This document shows, piece by piece, positions 12,745-22,309 of a DNA stretch of 64,000 nucleotides. The position numbers and the translations under genes were made by a program. Source of the stretch: Mayamaea pseudoterrestris. Lineage: Eukaryota; Bacillariophyta; Bacillariophyceae; Sellaphorales; Sellaphoraceae. Under the pieces are notes generated by a model. That model was given only the letters and a program-made list of their open reading frames with translations, was not told the DNA's origin and ran no database searches. Position 1 is the stretch's first letter; the number at the start of each line of letters is the position of its first letter. Location of the stretch: the NCBI GenBank assembly GCA_027923505.1, contig BROI01000002.1:186001-250000 (forward strand), read 5' to 3'.

Positions 12745-14106
12745 ATGTCCTCATCCAGTCACGATGTTGAGAGCAATCAGTCGGAAAATGCTCGAAGCTG
12801 GCGACGAGACGAAGACTATGGGCGCTGATGTCCGCACTTTTACTGACCTTGCCTGTTGTTGTTGCAATTATCGCGACTATGCTAATGAGACCAAGCAACA
12901 CGGAAATGACGACAGATAGGACAATCAACAGCAATGGAACAAGCTCCGTTTGCAGCGACAAGCCAGTTTCAACTATTGCTATCCCGAAGTGACTCGAATC
13001 ATTGACGAAATTCTTTGCAATATTTCCAAAGCACGTGATATGCAAAATTTATTGATGCCGCAGTATGAAACTCACCAATGGCTTTTGAAGCAGGACTCAC
13101 TTCTGCAGGATGTCTTGGGTAGGGCATGCTCGACTAGCCCAGCGGTATATTGTTGCCCTCTTTTACTGGAGTCTAGCACCCCGGAATGCGGAAGATAATA
13201 GCAATGAAGCTCCCAAATATGTGCGGCGCGACGCTTCGGAATGCGACTGGGCTGGCTTTCGATGTGCAGAAATTGAGCACGGGCAAATTTTTACTGTCAT
13301 TACGGCGAGAGCGCAGCATTTTGGGACGCCTACCACGAGAGCTAAGCCGCCTTTTAGCGCTACAGCAGCTAGACTTGTCCATGAACGCCTTACTGGGAGC
13401 ATCATAGGTGACTTCTTTTATAGCTGGATTGAGCTATACTTACTGGACTTGTCGGGTAATAAACTATCAGGGACGCTGCGAGCTTCTTTGTGGGCGCTCG
13501 AAGAACTGCATTATCAGTATCTGAATGAAAACAGCTTTTCTGGTATAATTGATGACTCTCTCTTAGTCAATCGATCGTCCAAGCTTGTCGAAGTCTGGAT
13601 CCATGACAATGGATTGAGCGGGTCTCTACCAGGTACGTGTTTAAGCGAGGAGCAGGCTGCAGACCTGGACAGCCTATGGCAATTTACTATCAGGGTCGCT
13701 CCCGACTGTGATTGTCTCCGATGTTTAATATCTTTGACGTTTCGTGCAAGAGATTGAACGGATCGTTAGAGCCATTGGCCATTGGTCTCTCGAGCCGCGA
13801 ATCGTCAAAACACTCCACTTGGACCGCAATCTTGTAGAGTTTGCCAACAGACCCTCGACCGCTTCGCTCCTGTTCGGCAGTATCGGATGCATCACAACAA
13901 GCTAACTGGCAGCATACCATCGACTTTTGGTTTCGTGTGGAATCGGCTAAAGAGCTGCGCCTACAGGAGAATGACTTGCAAGGCAACATTACGGACGCAT
14001 GTAGCTCAAGCCGCTGCTGGAAAAGTTGGAAGCGGACTGTCACGCGAGGAAAAATGACAGCGTTGACGTTGAGTGCGACTTTTGCAGTAACAGTAAATGC
14101 AAATAG
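12745..14106 (+). pseudogene. Decayed LRR receptor-like gene of the diatom type
   Basis: Pieces of one protein plan appear in the right order but in several frames. There is a short acidic N-terminus (from 12745), then a membrane segment (from 12828, MSALLLTLPVVVAIIATM). Next comes the stretch before the repeats (about 12960-13110, QWLLKQDSLLQDV, then LAQRYIVALFYWS) and a Cys-capped entry (ECDWAGFRC). LRRs follow (PRELSRLLALQQLDLS; LLDLSGNKLSGTL; LNENSFSGII; VWIHDNGLSGSLP; LRLQENDLQGNI). The tail is Cys-rich and ends at a stop at 14104-14106. I found no splice sites that restore one frame, and at least five frame switches are needed. In diatoms such proteins are thought to be membrane receptors or scaffolds. 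It lies 155 bp after the UBR4-like gene. A poorly assembled intact gene is the alternative. Confidence 0.7.
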
Positions 14107-14268
14107 CGGAACTGGCTACCGCAGCTTAGTTGAACAGACATATACACGGCAATGAGCTTAATCGTTGCGTTATAAACTATTCTTTTAATCCTGCGCCGAC
14201 ATCTTGTTGTAATTGACCTCAGGCAACAGATTGTCCACACTTGCGACCAATGGCTGAACTGAACGCTT

Positions 14269-15321
14269 TCAGCTTCGCCCCAATTGCTGGAGAACTTTAA
14301 TCATATTGCCCTTGTTAGTTCGAAGGTGCTCATAAAAAACGTGGCTGTCCACGTTGGTCATGGCAGCAATGAGGCGGCTTCGGCTTTGAGTCATATTCTG
14401 CGCATCTCCTATGGCAGCAAAGCGTGGAATGGAGTTTCGTATTTGAACATTCGCAACGAGAATCTGCTTGAGTCGACACAGCATCTCGTAATCAATGTCT
14501 TGACCAACGTTGTCGTGATCGCCGTGGCCAGACAGAACAAAACCGTATCGGTACACGCGGCCGTTGTGGCGGGTTCCACGTCCCAGAAAGGTCATACTTT
14601 CCAGCACGCTAGCACTACTGTTGACAATCGCAGAACAAAAGGATTTGAAGAGTTCACAGTTGACGATGCCGTCATAAGTAATGCGTACCAACGAGGGTCG
14701 AGCAATTGCCTCACCTGCCTCCTTGAGACAGGCGACTGGGAAACTGACGTAATATAATGCAATTGATTGGATAGGGTTTCCCGCCAGAAAAGCATACAAA
14801 ACGCTTGCCTCCTCTGCCGTGAAGTCAAATTCTCTAATGTTCACATTCGCAATGCTACCAATAGTGCAGCGAAATGTAGCGGCATTGTCGTTGCCCAACT
14901 CGGATTGCTTGCCGCTTGTCAACATTCCAATACCAGTGAAGAACGCTACTGCAAGCGGCCCAAACGCCTCAGAGATATTGAGTCGTTTCAATGAGTTTAC
15001 GGTGGACAACATGCGCGCAACTTCTTGTACGCAAGCCAATAGACGTCTGCTCGAAGGAGGCTTTAAGATCAACTCGTTGCTTCCATTTTCCTTTAGGTTG
15101 AGCGAGAGCTCCTCAATACAATTTGGAGTTATGGCGTCACGCAAAAGACTCATATAGAAATCATCCTTGGCCACGAGGAGAAAGATGGAAGGTTTCAAGC
15201 GAAGATCCTTCGCTTCGCGAATGCGCCGCAGTTGGTAGTGGAAATACGAAGTAGCCCCCTTGAGCCAGATTTCGTGATTTTTCGCGGCTATTTTGCTGCT
15301 TTCGATACTTAGTTTACTCAT
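14269..15321 (-). CDS. Leucine-rich (RNI-like) hypothetical protein
   Basis: About 350 residues. The first ATG in the frame is at 15321 (MSKLSIESS); the frame is open a little further upstream without an ATG. The protein has irregular leucine-rich stretches such as CIEELSLNLKENG, LKRLNISEAFGPLAVAF and ASVLESMTFLG, spaced like ribonuclease-inhibitor-type LRRs. These pack as a curved protein-binding surface. No signal peptide or membrane segment is visible. Similar solitary LRR proteins are common in diatoms and have no assigned function. It is convergent with the decayed LRR gene and divergent from the alpha/beta hydrolase. I do not recognise a specific family member; a binding role is inference. 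Confidence 0.6.
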   Translation of the reverse strand: MSKLSIESSKIAAKNHEIWLKGATSYFHYQLRRIREAKDLRLKPSIFLLVAKDDFYMSLLRDAITPNCIEELSLNLKENGSNELILKPPSSRRLLACVQEVARMLSTVNSLKRLNISEAFGPLAVAFFTGIGMLTSGKQSELGNDNAATFRCTIGSIANVNIREFDFTAEEASVLYAFLAGNPIQSIALYYVSFPVACLKEAGEAIARPSLVRITYDGIVNCELFKSFCSAIVNSSASVLESMTFLGRGTRHNGRVYRYGFVLSGHGDHDNVGQDIDYEMLCRLKQILVANVQIRNSIPRFAAIGDAQNMTQSRSRLIAAMTNVDSHVFYEHLRTNKGNMIKVLQQLGRS

Positions 15322-15707
15322 GGTGATGAAGGTAGGAGTGAAATACAAGTATGATGAACGTCCGCATATGATATCGCAAGAAGAATGTTGGTCGATGGCA
15401 TTCGTTTTGGAGTCGACACGCTGCGCCGCGCGCGCACTGTATCGCCAAAAGAGTACCGATAAGACATCAGTACCGTTCAGATTCTTGTTTCGCTGCGACT
15501 TTCACATCGGCGCGGGGCGCGCCGCACCATCCGCTCGATGCTTGATCTTCTTGGAAGAGGCACATAACGCACTCTCCAAACGACTCTAGATCCTCTCTCT
15601 CTATTACATGTGCGAATTCTGCAGTAACCCATTCAACGTCAATCGAGACAGCAGTCGTCCAGAGTTTGCCGGCTTCTTTTCGGTCGACGCCATTCAAGCC
15701 GCCGTCG
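15322..15707. other. Divergent intergenic region with an overlapping upstream ORF
   Basis: This stretch of 386 bases lies between two divergent genes and must hold both promoters and 5' leaders. No clear TATA box or repeat was seen. On the plus strand an ATG at 15608 opens a 56-codon frame ([16 protein letters not shown]...), rich in Ser and Asp at its end. It runs past the hydrolase ATG at 15708 and stops at 15776-15778, so it could act as an overlapping upstream ORF. Confidence 0.4.
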
Positions 15708-17246
15708 ATGCGTCTCGCACCCGCTCGTCAAGCGACGACGACGAATCCGCCGCGGACGACGACACGGATGGAACATAGCATGCAGCATCGTTTGCTTGCC
15801 ACGATGAGACTGCAAGCGACGAATAGCATTGCGGCAGACGCGGCAAGTTTTGCAGACAATGGCAGTGCAGCGCTGGTTCCAGGCGCAACCCCAATTCCAG
15901 TCCCAAATCTTCCATCGCTCTACCAGCTACCATCCAACTTGTATGCCACCTATCGCCCCGTTCCAAATTCTGCCAAGGCTTCCATTTGGCTCTTTGCCTT
16001 GATTGTGGCTACCATGACGACGAGAAACGTCAAGTCATTGGCCATGCGAATACTGACCATGACACTCTCGTTTCCTTGGAGGCGCAAGTTGTTTTTCCTG
16101 CTGTGCAAGACGGTCGCCATTGGATTACTTTCCATGCTCGTCGCTCAAGACTTGCACTGGGGACCGTCGCGCGTGACGGTGCAGCAGCTGGAGCAAGACT
16201 ACTGGCTGCCGAGTGCGTGTTCCAAGTTTCAAGTGTTGAATGTTGCAACTAGTAACGATTCAACCATTCCACTTGGAGTGCATTACCTTCAAGTCGACAA
16301 TGAGGATGCTACTGCCGCTGCTGCAAACGAAAATGGAACTACGGCAATTTACGTCAATCATGGGTTCGGCGCGTCATCCTTGTCGTGGCTGCCGGCCATG
16401 GAGCCACTGGCGTCCAAACTAAAGGCGAGATTTGTATTGGGCCACGACGCCACGGGCTTTGGCTTTACGGAACGTCCAGGCGAAGCAGAAATGTTTACCT
16501 ATCATGGCTCGGCCGAGATTGGCTTGGCGGTTTGGAACCATGTCATTGAGCATGGCAGCAGCAGCAATTCTGCCAACGTTTCACGCGTCATTCTCATGGG
16601 ACATTCCATGGGCTCGCTGGCAACCTTGCGCATGGCGCTTGACATGGACGAGTCGTTACACAAGCACGTTATACTAGTCTCGCCCGCACTGCAGCGTCAG
16701 AGGCATTCTGCAGGCAGCAGGAGCAATTTGGTGGGTCGGCTCTTGTTTCGTGTACCGCTGTTGCGATACATACTGGATGTTCCTGCGGCGTATGTGTTGC
16801 GGCGCATTGTTGGAACGCCAGGCGCTTGGCGCAAGGGACTGCAGCAGGCTTGGGGCGATCCAAACAAGTTGTTGGATTCGGACGTTTTGCGGTTCCAGTG
16901 GCCGTCCATTGGAAAGGGATGGGAAATGGGACTGCTGGCGTTTTCGCACGCGCAAAGTGCCAAGCGTGACATTACTGACAAGGAACTGGTGAAACGTGTG
17001 TTGCAACTACCAAACACGACGTTCAGTGTCATTGTATCGTCCAAGGATCGTGTCGTTCCACCCAAGAGTATTCGAGACTTTTTCGAGGAATTTCCATCCG
17101 TTGCAATCGAAGAAATGGAAGGCCTAGGACATGATCCTTTTGAAGAGGACGTTCCAACCTTTGTCGACACAGTGGAGCGTATTATACGAAAGCAGCGCTC
17201 GTTTAATCTTGTGGCAGAAGGTTCAACGACTGCTGCTGAAGCATGA
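15708..17246 (+). CDS. Membrane-anchored alpha/beta hydrolase
   Basis: About 512 residues from the first in-frame ATG. The N-terminal 150 residues are low in conservation and hold two hydrophobic segments ([30 protein letters not shown]), probably a membrane anchor. The hydrolase fold follows: an oxyanion-loop-like [11 protein letters not shown], the nucleophile elbow GHSMGS (about residue 302), an Asp candidate in [10 protein letters not shown] and the His in [10 protein letters not shown]. These form a complete Ser-Asp-His triad in the usual order and spacing for esterases, lipases and epoxide-hydrolase-like enzymes. The substrate cannot be told from sequence. Function as a membrane-bound esterase or lipase is inferred. 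A short overlapping frame upstream leaves some doubt about the true start. Confidence 0.8.
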   Translation: MRLAPARQATTTNPPRTTTRMEHSMQHRLLATMRLQATNSIAADAASFADNGSAALVPGATPIPVPNLPSLYQLPSNLYATYRPVPNSAKASIWLFALIVATMTTRNVKSLAMRILTMTLSFPWRRKLFFLLCKTVAIGLLSMLVAQDLHWGPSRVTVQQLEQDYWLPSACSKFQVLNVATSNDSTIPLGVHYLQVDNEDATAAAANENGTTAIYVNHGFGASSLSWLPAMEPLASKLKARFVLGHDATGFGFTERPGEAEMFTYHGSAEIGLAVWNHVIEHGSSSNSANVSRVILMGHSMGSLATLRMALDMDESLHKHVILVSPALQRQRHSAGSRSNLVGRLLFRVPLLRYILDVPAAYVLRRIVGTPGAWRKGLQQAWGDPNKLLDSDVLRFQWPSIGKGWEMGLLAFSHAQSAKRDITDKELVKRVLQLPNTTFSVIVSSKDRVVPPKSIRDFFEEFPSVAIEEMEGLGHDPFEEDVPTFVDTVERIIRKQRSFNLVAEGSTTAAEA

Positions 17247-17379
17247 GCAAGCATCGCAGCTATAGACGCACTACCAACAACACTCAGTCTAAAATGACAT
17301 GTAATGTTTTTAAATATAGTAATTTATGTATCCTCGAGAAGATATTTAGCACATGTACCGGTATGAGCTGCTTAATAGC

Positions 17380-18018
17380 TCAAGCAGCTGCTGCACGCCG
17401 AGCAATTGAAACAAAATTGCGAAAGTTGCACATGCGTTCCGACGATTCCAATGCATTCACTGTAGGCGCATTTGTTTCATTCGATGACCGAAGTCGATCC
17501 GACCTGCCACTGGATGAAGTTTGCCGCTGACGCTGACTCGACTGGCGATGGCTCCTGTTGCGACTGTGGCGATGAGGTTGCGCAACACCGGTTTCGGACT
17601 CGTGAATCTTTCGTTCCAGACGCTTCAAAATTTTCTTGTGCTTCTCCTTGTGTAGGGGAACAAAGCCAACTATTCCGACCTTTTCCAAATCTGCCATGTC
17701 CGACTTCAGCTCGACTGTGTTCGCCTCGCACCAGTGATGAATCCGGTTCTCCAGAGAACTGTTCCCAACAATGTCCTTGGGCGCGAGTGGTGTCCTTGTC
17801 AAGGGACATACACCGGACCCATTCTGAAGCCAGGAGATAATGGCTGATCTCTCATAGTTGACTCCAGCTCGCGTCATGACCGGGCAGACCATGATTTGAA
17901 GCGTAATGGGACAAATGAATTCGGATGGGATTGTAACTGCATTGGCGCGCTCCACATTGTTGCGTTCGTCTTCGCTTGTCTGGGATGCGACAATGTTGTC
18001 AAGCTGGAAGGCATTCAT
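17380..18018 (-). CDS. U-box domain protein
   Basis: About 212 residues from the first ATG in frame (MNAFQLDN, 18018). A U-box lies near residues 45-115. It opens with SEFICPITLQIMVCPVMT, continues with YERSAIISWL and CPLTRTPL, and ends near NRIHHWCE. U-boxes fold like RING fingers without zinc and bind E2 ubiquitin-conjugating enzymes, so this is probably an E3 ubiquitin ligase. The rest is a basic, Arg/Ser/Gln-rich tail (SHRQSSQRQRQTSSSGRS) with no repeat domain that would reveal the substrate. There is no ARM, WD40 or TPR part, unlike plant PUB proteins. The domain call is firm; the substrate is unknown. Confidence 0.82.
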   Translation of the reverse strand: MNAFQLDNIVASQTSEDERNNVERANAVTIPSEFICPITLQIMVCPVMTRAGVNYERSAIISWLQNGSGVCPLTRTPLAPKDIVGNSSLENRIHHWCEANTVELKSDMADLEKVGIVGFVPLHKEKHKKILKRLERKIHESETGVAQPHRHSRNRSHRQSSQRQRQTSSSGRSDRLRSSNETNAPTVNALESSERMCNFRNFVSIARRAAAA

Positions 18019-19175
18019 TTTGCCGGATTGTAGCAGTGTTGAGATTAATTTGTGCCTGGATTCGAATTGTGAGCAAAGTGCAGAGTTGACTGGTTTAGTA
18101 CGATAAACAACATGGGAACTCAAGTGACAACTACGACTCAATAACAAGTGTCGCCGTGCAGAGTTCCTTCAGACAATTGTCTCCCCTTCGAGTTCCGTTC
18201 TGCGAGGACATTTCTGATCAATGGATAGATGATCAAGATAGGTTTGACAAGCATGCAACGTTAAGATTGAGACGCTGGTGTCGGGAGCATTCACGAGTAG
18301 AATCCAGTGAATGCTTAACGAACGAATGCTTCAATAAGAGACCGAGAAATTTGTATGATGTTCGTGAATTTGCATTCGTTATGCCGTTCGCTCACGAACA
18401 AATGGCTTGAAGGGCAATTGCAAATATTCATGCATGATTGATTGTCAATGTCAATGACGAACGTCCGACAAGGGCAATTGCGACTCCCCGTTGCCGCAAA
18501 ATGTCGAGGCAGACCCAATTCTGATTGGCATGACAAAAAATGCGTTCAATACCGGATGTACCGGATGTATTCGTAAAAAGGCAGGCCTTTTTGCTCAAAG
18601 CCACCAGTTTAGGCTCTTTGATCCCACTGGGTACTTTAGTCGAGGATGCCGCAACCAATCTTGCATTGTTCACTGCTTACCGTATGCAGGCACTATACGT
18701 GGAACCATTTCTGTCCCGATTGCCCACTGTCATGGTCAACATACCACTTGATAAGTAGACCTTGTGTTTTCCAATTCATGGAAGTTTGTTACATGCATAC
18801 GGTACCGGTCGCGCAGCCCAGAATCAAATGAGGGCCTCTATCTGAAGCTCTACAGTCCACCTCCTGATGCACACAACATTAATGTTCTACATACTCTATA
18901 GCCTTATTGTGCAGCCCTTTGTCGACTGATCAGGTGCCTCTTCAAGGAATGCCCATATCTGTCATAATAACATGCAGTATGCAACTAACTGAAATGGCAA
19001 CTGTTTGGGACCCGAGCTGGGTCTTCGGCGAGTGGAGCACAAACGCCGAGTCACGCTTTGTCGCGCGGCCACCACTCGCCGCCACGCACATGAATCACCA
19101 TGGCAATCCATCGCATGCAGACTGCATTGACAGTAAATTGCTATCTCTCTATTCACGCGATTACTCAATCAAGTA
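18019..19175. other. Intergenic region without a supported gene
   Basis: About 1.16 kb between divergent genes (U-box on minus, COX16 on plus). Short overlapping frames exist on both strands around 18430-18760, but none has a motif or a supporting neighbour. An 11-base direct repeat (agggcaattgc) occurs near 18413 and 18473. No tRNA-like B box was seen. Confidence 0.4.
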
Positions 19176-19661
19176 ATGATGTCTCGACAATTCACATATC
19201 TGCTTGCACATAGACTGCAGCGTTCTTTCGCAGCTGCTGCACCACCAATCACACGCCTCGTCGTCACACCGACGGCGATTCATCGCCGTTCCTTCACAGC
19301 AACTACTACATTACCAAAAAAGGAAGGCAAATCTCCAAACCTTGTCTTAAAGGCCGGCCTCCCATTTGTCTTGTTTAGTGTCCTTGCCTCATGGGTCGTT
19401 TCCAGCGCACTCGACGGCAAGTTAAAGGAGCAGGAAGCCTCCCAAGGCAAAACGAGCCTTTCGCTTCGCCAAGCCAAGCTCCAGGAGGAGCATGACGAAA
19501 TGATGGGCCGACTCAACAAGATTGTACAAGCTGATTTCGATAATACAAAGAGAATCAAGCGGCCGCAGGAGATTTTGGAGGAGCGGCGGTTGGAGCGTGA
19601 GAGACGAAACAAGTGGTACCGGCGATGGTGGAGAGCAATTGCGGAGCGATTCCAAAAATAG
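19176..19661 (+). CDS. COX16: Cytochrome c oxidase assembly protein COX16 homologue
   Basis: 161 residues. The N-terminus is basic and hydroxylated, without acidic residues for about 45 residues (RQFTYLLAHRLQRSF), as in a mitochondrial presequence. One membrane segment follows (LPFVLFSVLASWVVSSAL), preceded by a Gly-Leu-Pro-Phe as in COX16. A charged helical stretch (LQEEHDEMMGRLNKI) and a short RIKRPQEIL motif correspond to the family's conserved R-x-P-R-P-like end. COX16 sits in the mitochondrial inner membrane and helps insert copper and mature the COX1/COX2 module of complex IV. Length is close to the usual 100-140 residues plus a presequence. The identification rests on layout and short motifs, so it is good but not certain. 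Confidence 0.75.
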   Translation: MMSRQFTYLLAHRLQRSFAAAAPPITRLVVTPTAIHRRSFTATTTLPKKEGKSPNLVLKAGLPFVLFSVLASWVVSSALDGKLKEQEASQGKTSLSLRQAKLQEEHDEMMGRLNKIVQADFDNTKRIKRPQEILEERRLERERRNKWYRRWWRAIAERFQK

Positions 19662-20163
19662 AGGTAGCCTGTGTCCAGAGTGCAGATTATAGGGCACGAG
19701 AGACTGCAATTAACAATTTATGGGAATCAGGCTCGAAGGCTGGCCTTCAAGATTGAAGAAGGAATCTGGTGTCGTTCCATTATGATGGAGTTATGGATCT
19801 GCATTTTGCAGCCTGTAGCCCGACTGATGGCAACACTCAATCAATCAATCAATCACCGAAGTGATAAAAGTAACTCAGAAACTGATTGTTTTGCTTGCGC
19901 TAGCAGCATTCCCAGCATGTGGTCTGCTACCTTGCGTTATAGTACATTTTGGACTGAAACTTTGTGAATAGCGAGTCTCACGTATGGCTTTGCGCCCATG
20001 CCCACAAGACCCTTCAAGGTTTGATCTAACTATACATGATAGATACGTTTATATTCGTATATGTAAGTGTAAATGTGTATGATGTGCTTATGCCAATAGC
20101 TGCTAGCAAGTATATTTGTGTCATGGTATTCCGCAACCACCATCATCAGTCGTACCGGCAGGA
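19662..20163. other. Convergent 3' intergenic region with a tetranucleotide repeat
   Basis: About 500 bases between the 3' ends of COX16 and HSF. The only structure noticed is a short (TCAA)n run at 19838-19855. No gene or RNA was found. Confidence 0.4.
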
Positions 20164-21256
20164 CTACACCGCCACAATGTTATCGGATATTGGTTCCGTC
20201 AGCAAGTCATCCGTCTCCTTCAAAATGTCTCGAAGTGTTTGATCCATGTAGGCTTCGTCCACCTTTTCTTCCATTTTTGCTTTTTCTGCAACCACGTTTG
20301 GACGAAAGGCACCTGGACCCAGATACATGAATGGCATGCCCCACGCCGAAACGCACTGAGTGTTCGCGGCGCTCGTCAGAAACAATGAATCAAAGCTCTT
20401 CGTCTTGTTGTTCACATGCTGCGGTCGTTTATGAATTAAATAGTCGATTTCGCTGGATACAACAGAGTTGGATGACTGACACTGCGCCGGTGGCATGTTT
20501 TGCGACACGACATCTTCACTACCAACGGTCACCTTTGACAAAGCGGCACACGTTTCTTGCTGCACTCCCACTGGCTTCATTTTGTAAAAATCTGGCTCAT
20601 GCTCCGGGTCGGATCGACTTCGGACGCGCGTTCCCTTGATTTTGCAGCGCTGAATGCGCGAGAGCAAAAACGGTTTGCCGCGGAGAAAGCAGGGATGGTA
20701 GTAGGCCGATCGATCGGGGCCTGTAATTACAATAACAATAGACTTGTAAGAAAGACTGAAACAACGACGAAGCAAAAGTCATTCTGCTCCAGTTCTTCTC
20801 TCTTCCAGGAGCATCATGACGCGCATCTCTACAGCACGAACCTTTTGTGAGTCTCAGAAATGAATACAGGTTGAGCTGCCGGTTGTAGCTCGATACCTTG
20901 GACAGCTTAAAGTATTTGGGTAGCAAAGCAACTAATTCTTCTGGCTTGTGCACGACAAAGGCCCGTCCATGAGGCTGCCAGCTTACAATCGAAGTGTCTC
21001 CGCTGGCATGAATGTCCTCCAGCATGTAGTACAGCTTGACTGGAAACGGAACATTGGCCGACGCATGGATGGAGCCGCGATTGATCGGGCTCTGCTCATG
21101 GAGCGGACAAGGCTCATCCGCATAGTCATGGTAGTCGTGGGTCACTGTGAGGTAGGAGTTGCTGCTGGCGACATGGTCGGCCTGCGATTCGCTCGACGGA
21201 CACGTGAATCGGGTGCGCCGGGAGCTGCTGCCAGTTGTAGAACTTGACGTGCACAT
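20164..21256 (-). CDS. HSF: Heat shock factor (HSF) family transcription factor, two exons
   Basis: About 323 residues from the ATG at 21256 (MCTSSSTTGSSSRR). Exons are 20842-21256 and 20164-20720. The intron at 20721-20841 has a GT donor and CAG acceptor and rebuilds LTKGPDRSAYYHPCFLRG across the junction. The HSF DNA-binding domain is clear: FPVKLYYMLEDI, ISWQPHGRAFVVHKPEE-like core, LPKYFKLSKVSSYNRQLNLY as recognition helix, then the YYHPCFLRG wing end. After it comes a basic stretch (SRIQRCKIKGTRVRSRS) and an acidic C-terminus. No long hydrophobic-repeat oligomerisation region is obvious. HSFs bind nGAAn repeats in the nucleus, and in diatoms they are the largest transcription-factor family. 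Domain identity is firm; targets are unknown. Confidence 0.9.
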
Positions 21257-22108
21257 GGTTGCGTTAGCGTTGTAGTGTTGATTGATTTGATTTGATTTTG
21301 ACTTGAGATGGATGAAGCAATTCGCATATGGATTGTGCGAGTAATGGCCTCGTGAAGATTGTTTTCCAACCGCCTCGATTTTTCGCGCGTGACACTCTTG
21401 CATGTTCCACAGAATACTCCCCAGCTGTTCCAAGGCGCGAGTGAGAAGGCGAAGAACATCAATAGCTCGCCAGCACGGATGAAAAGAACGCTATTAGTAA
21501 AAGAACACTGATCGTCCGTCGGAACGGTTCTGCGAGTGACATCGAGCCGCGGGCCCGCATCACCACCATGATGATGGATTACCGTACTGCCCTCTTCGTC
21601 CTGTAAATTAATGATTAACGATGATTGCCGGATACGAGTCTCCTCGTTCTCACGATGTCTCAAAATTGACTTTCGAGACGAGTGCATGAGCTCTCCAAGA
21701 ACTGAAGAACAATTTTAGACCGTCGCCGATTCGCTCGTCTCAAACACGGACAATTGGCGATGTTTTTACGACTCGTCAAATCTACGCAATTTACGTTCAA
21801 ACGTCATCCTCAGTATCATAAATATCATACCCTGCTTGCTGTAGCGTCGAGAAGTGATGCCTATACAATGGATTTTTTAATGCTTCCGCCGTAAGCTACG
21901 TCGACTTTCCGACTCACCCTTACAGATTACTGGTCACGAGGGAACGCAACAATGATGTTCAGACTGATGATGTAATGTCTTAGTTGGAACGTAAGATTTA
22001 CCGGCCTCGATATTTGACTAATGCGTAGAAAATGCAGCGTTCCGAGCCAGCCTTGTCTCTAACGCGTTGATAAGACTCGTCATAGACAAGCATCCAAGGC
22101 TCTGGACG
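21257..22108. other. Upstream region of the HSF gene
   Basis: About 850 bases between the HSF start and the small frame behind SepSecS. A 181-codon ATG-started minus frame (21142-21687) overlaps the HSF N-terminus in another frame; it has no recognisable domain and I do not call it a gene. No repeat or RNA was seen. Confidence 0.35.
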
Positions 22109-22309
22109 CTAGGCAACTTCAAACGGCGGGATAAGGAGGAACGCCAAGATTGCAGAGGCTGAGTAGGCTGCCGCTGAAGCAGTAAAAGCTGCAGCGGCCA
22201 CCAGCGGTAATGGTCGATTTTCCGAATAGATGGACCGAAATTTGTCTGGATCGCCTTGCCAATCAACTTGCGATTTGCTCCATGCGCAAACAAGTCTATA
22301 GTTTTTCAT
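22109..22309 (-). CDS. Possible small membrane protein or 3' exon behind SepSecS
   Basis: A 66-codon frame whose ATG (22309-22307) directly abuts the SepSecS stop (TAA ATG). The second half is a hydrophobic Ala-rich segment (LVAAAAFTASAAAYSASAIL), long enough to cross a membrane, ending PPFEVA. The junction also reads AGGTAAATG, so a splice donor is possible and this stretch could be a spliced extension. I do not recognise it. It may equally be non-coding 3' UTR. Confidence 0.2.
   Translation of the reverse strand: MKNYRLVCAWSKSQVDWQGDPDKFRSIYSENRPLPLVAAAAFTASAAAYSASAILAFLLIPPFEVA

Noticed and set aside
12716-13045. Minus-strand 109-codon frame with a hydrophobic segment
   Set aside because: It is the antisense image of the membrane segment of the decayed LRR gene.
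15986-16252. Plus-strand frame with CLDCG and spaced His residues, resembling a UBP-type zinc finger
   Set aside because: It lies inside the continuous hydrolase frame, has stops upstream in its own frame and lacks the rest of the UBP pattern; probably chance.
18428-18758. Overlapping 70-80 codon frames on both strands in the gap before COX16
   Set aside because: No motif, no splice partner, and both strands cannot easily be real; no support for either.
21142-21687. 181-codon minus frame upstream of and overlapping the HSF start
   Set aside because: Overlaps the HSF coding start in another frame and shows no domain; the HSF frame explains the overlap better.
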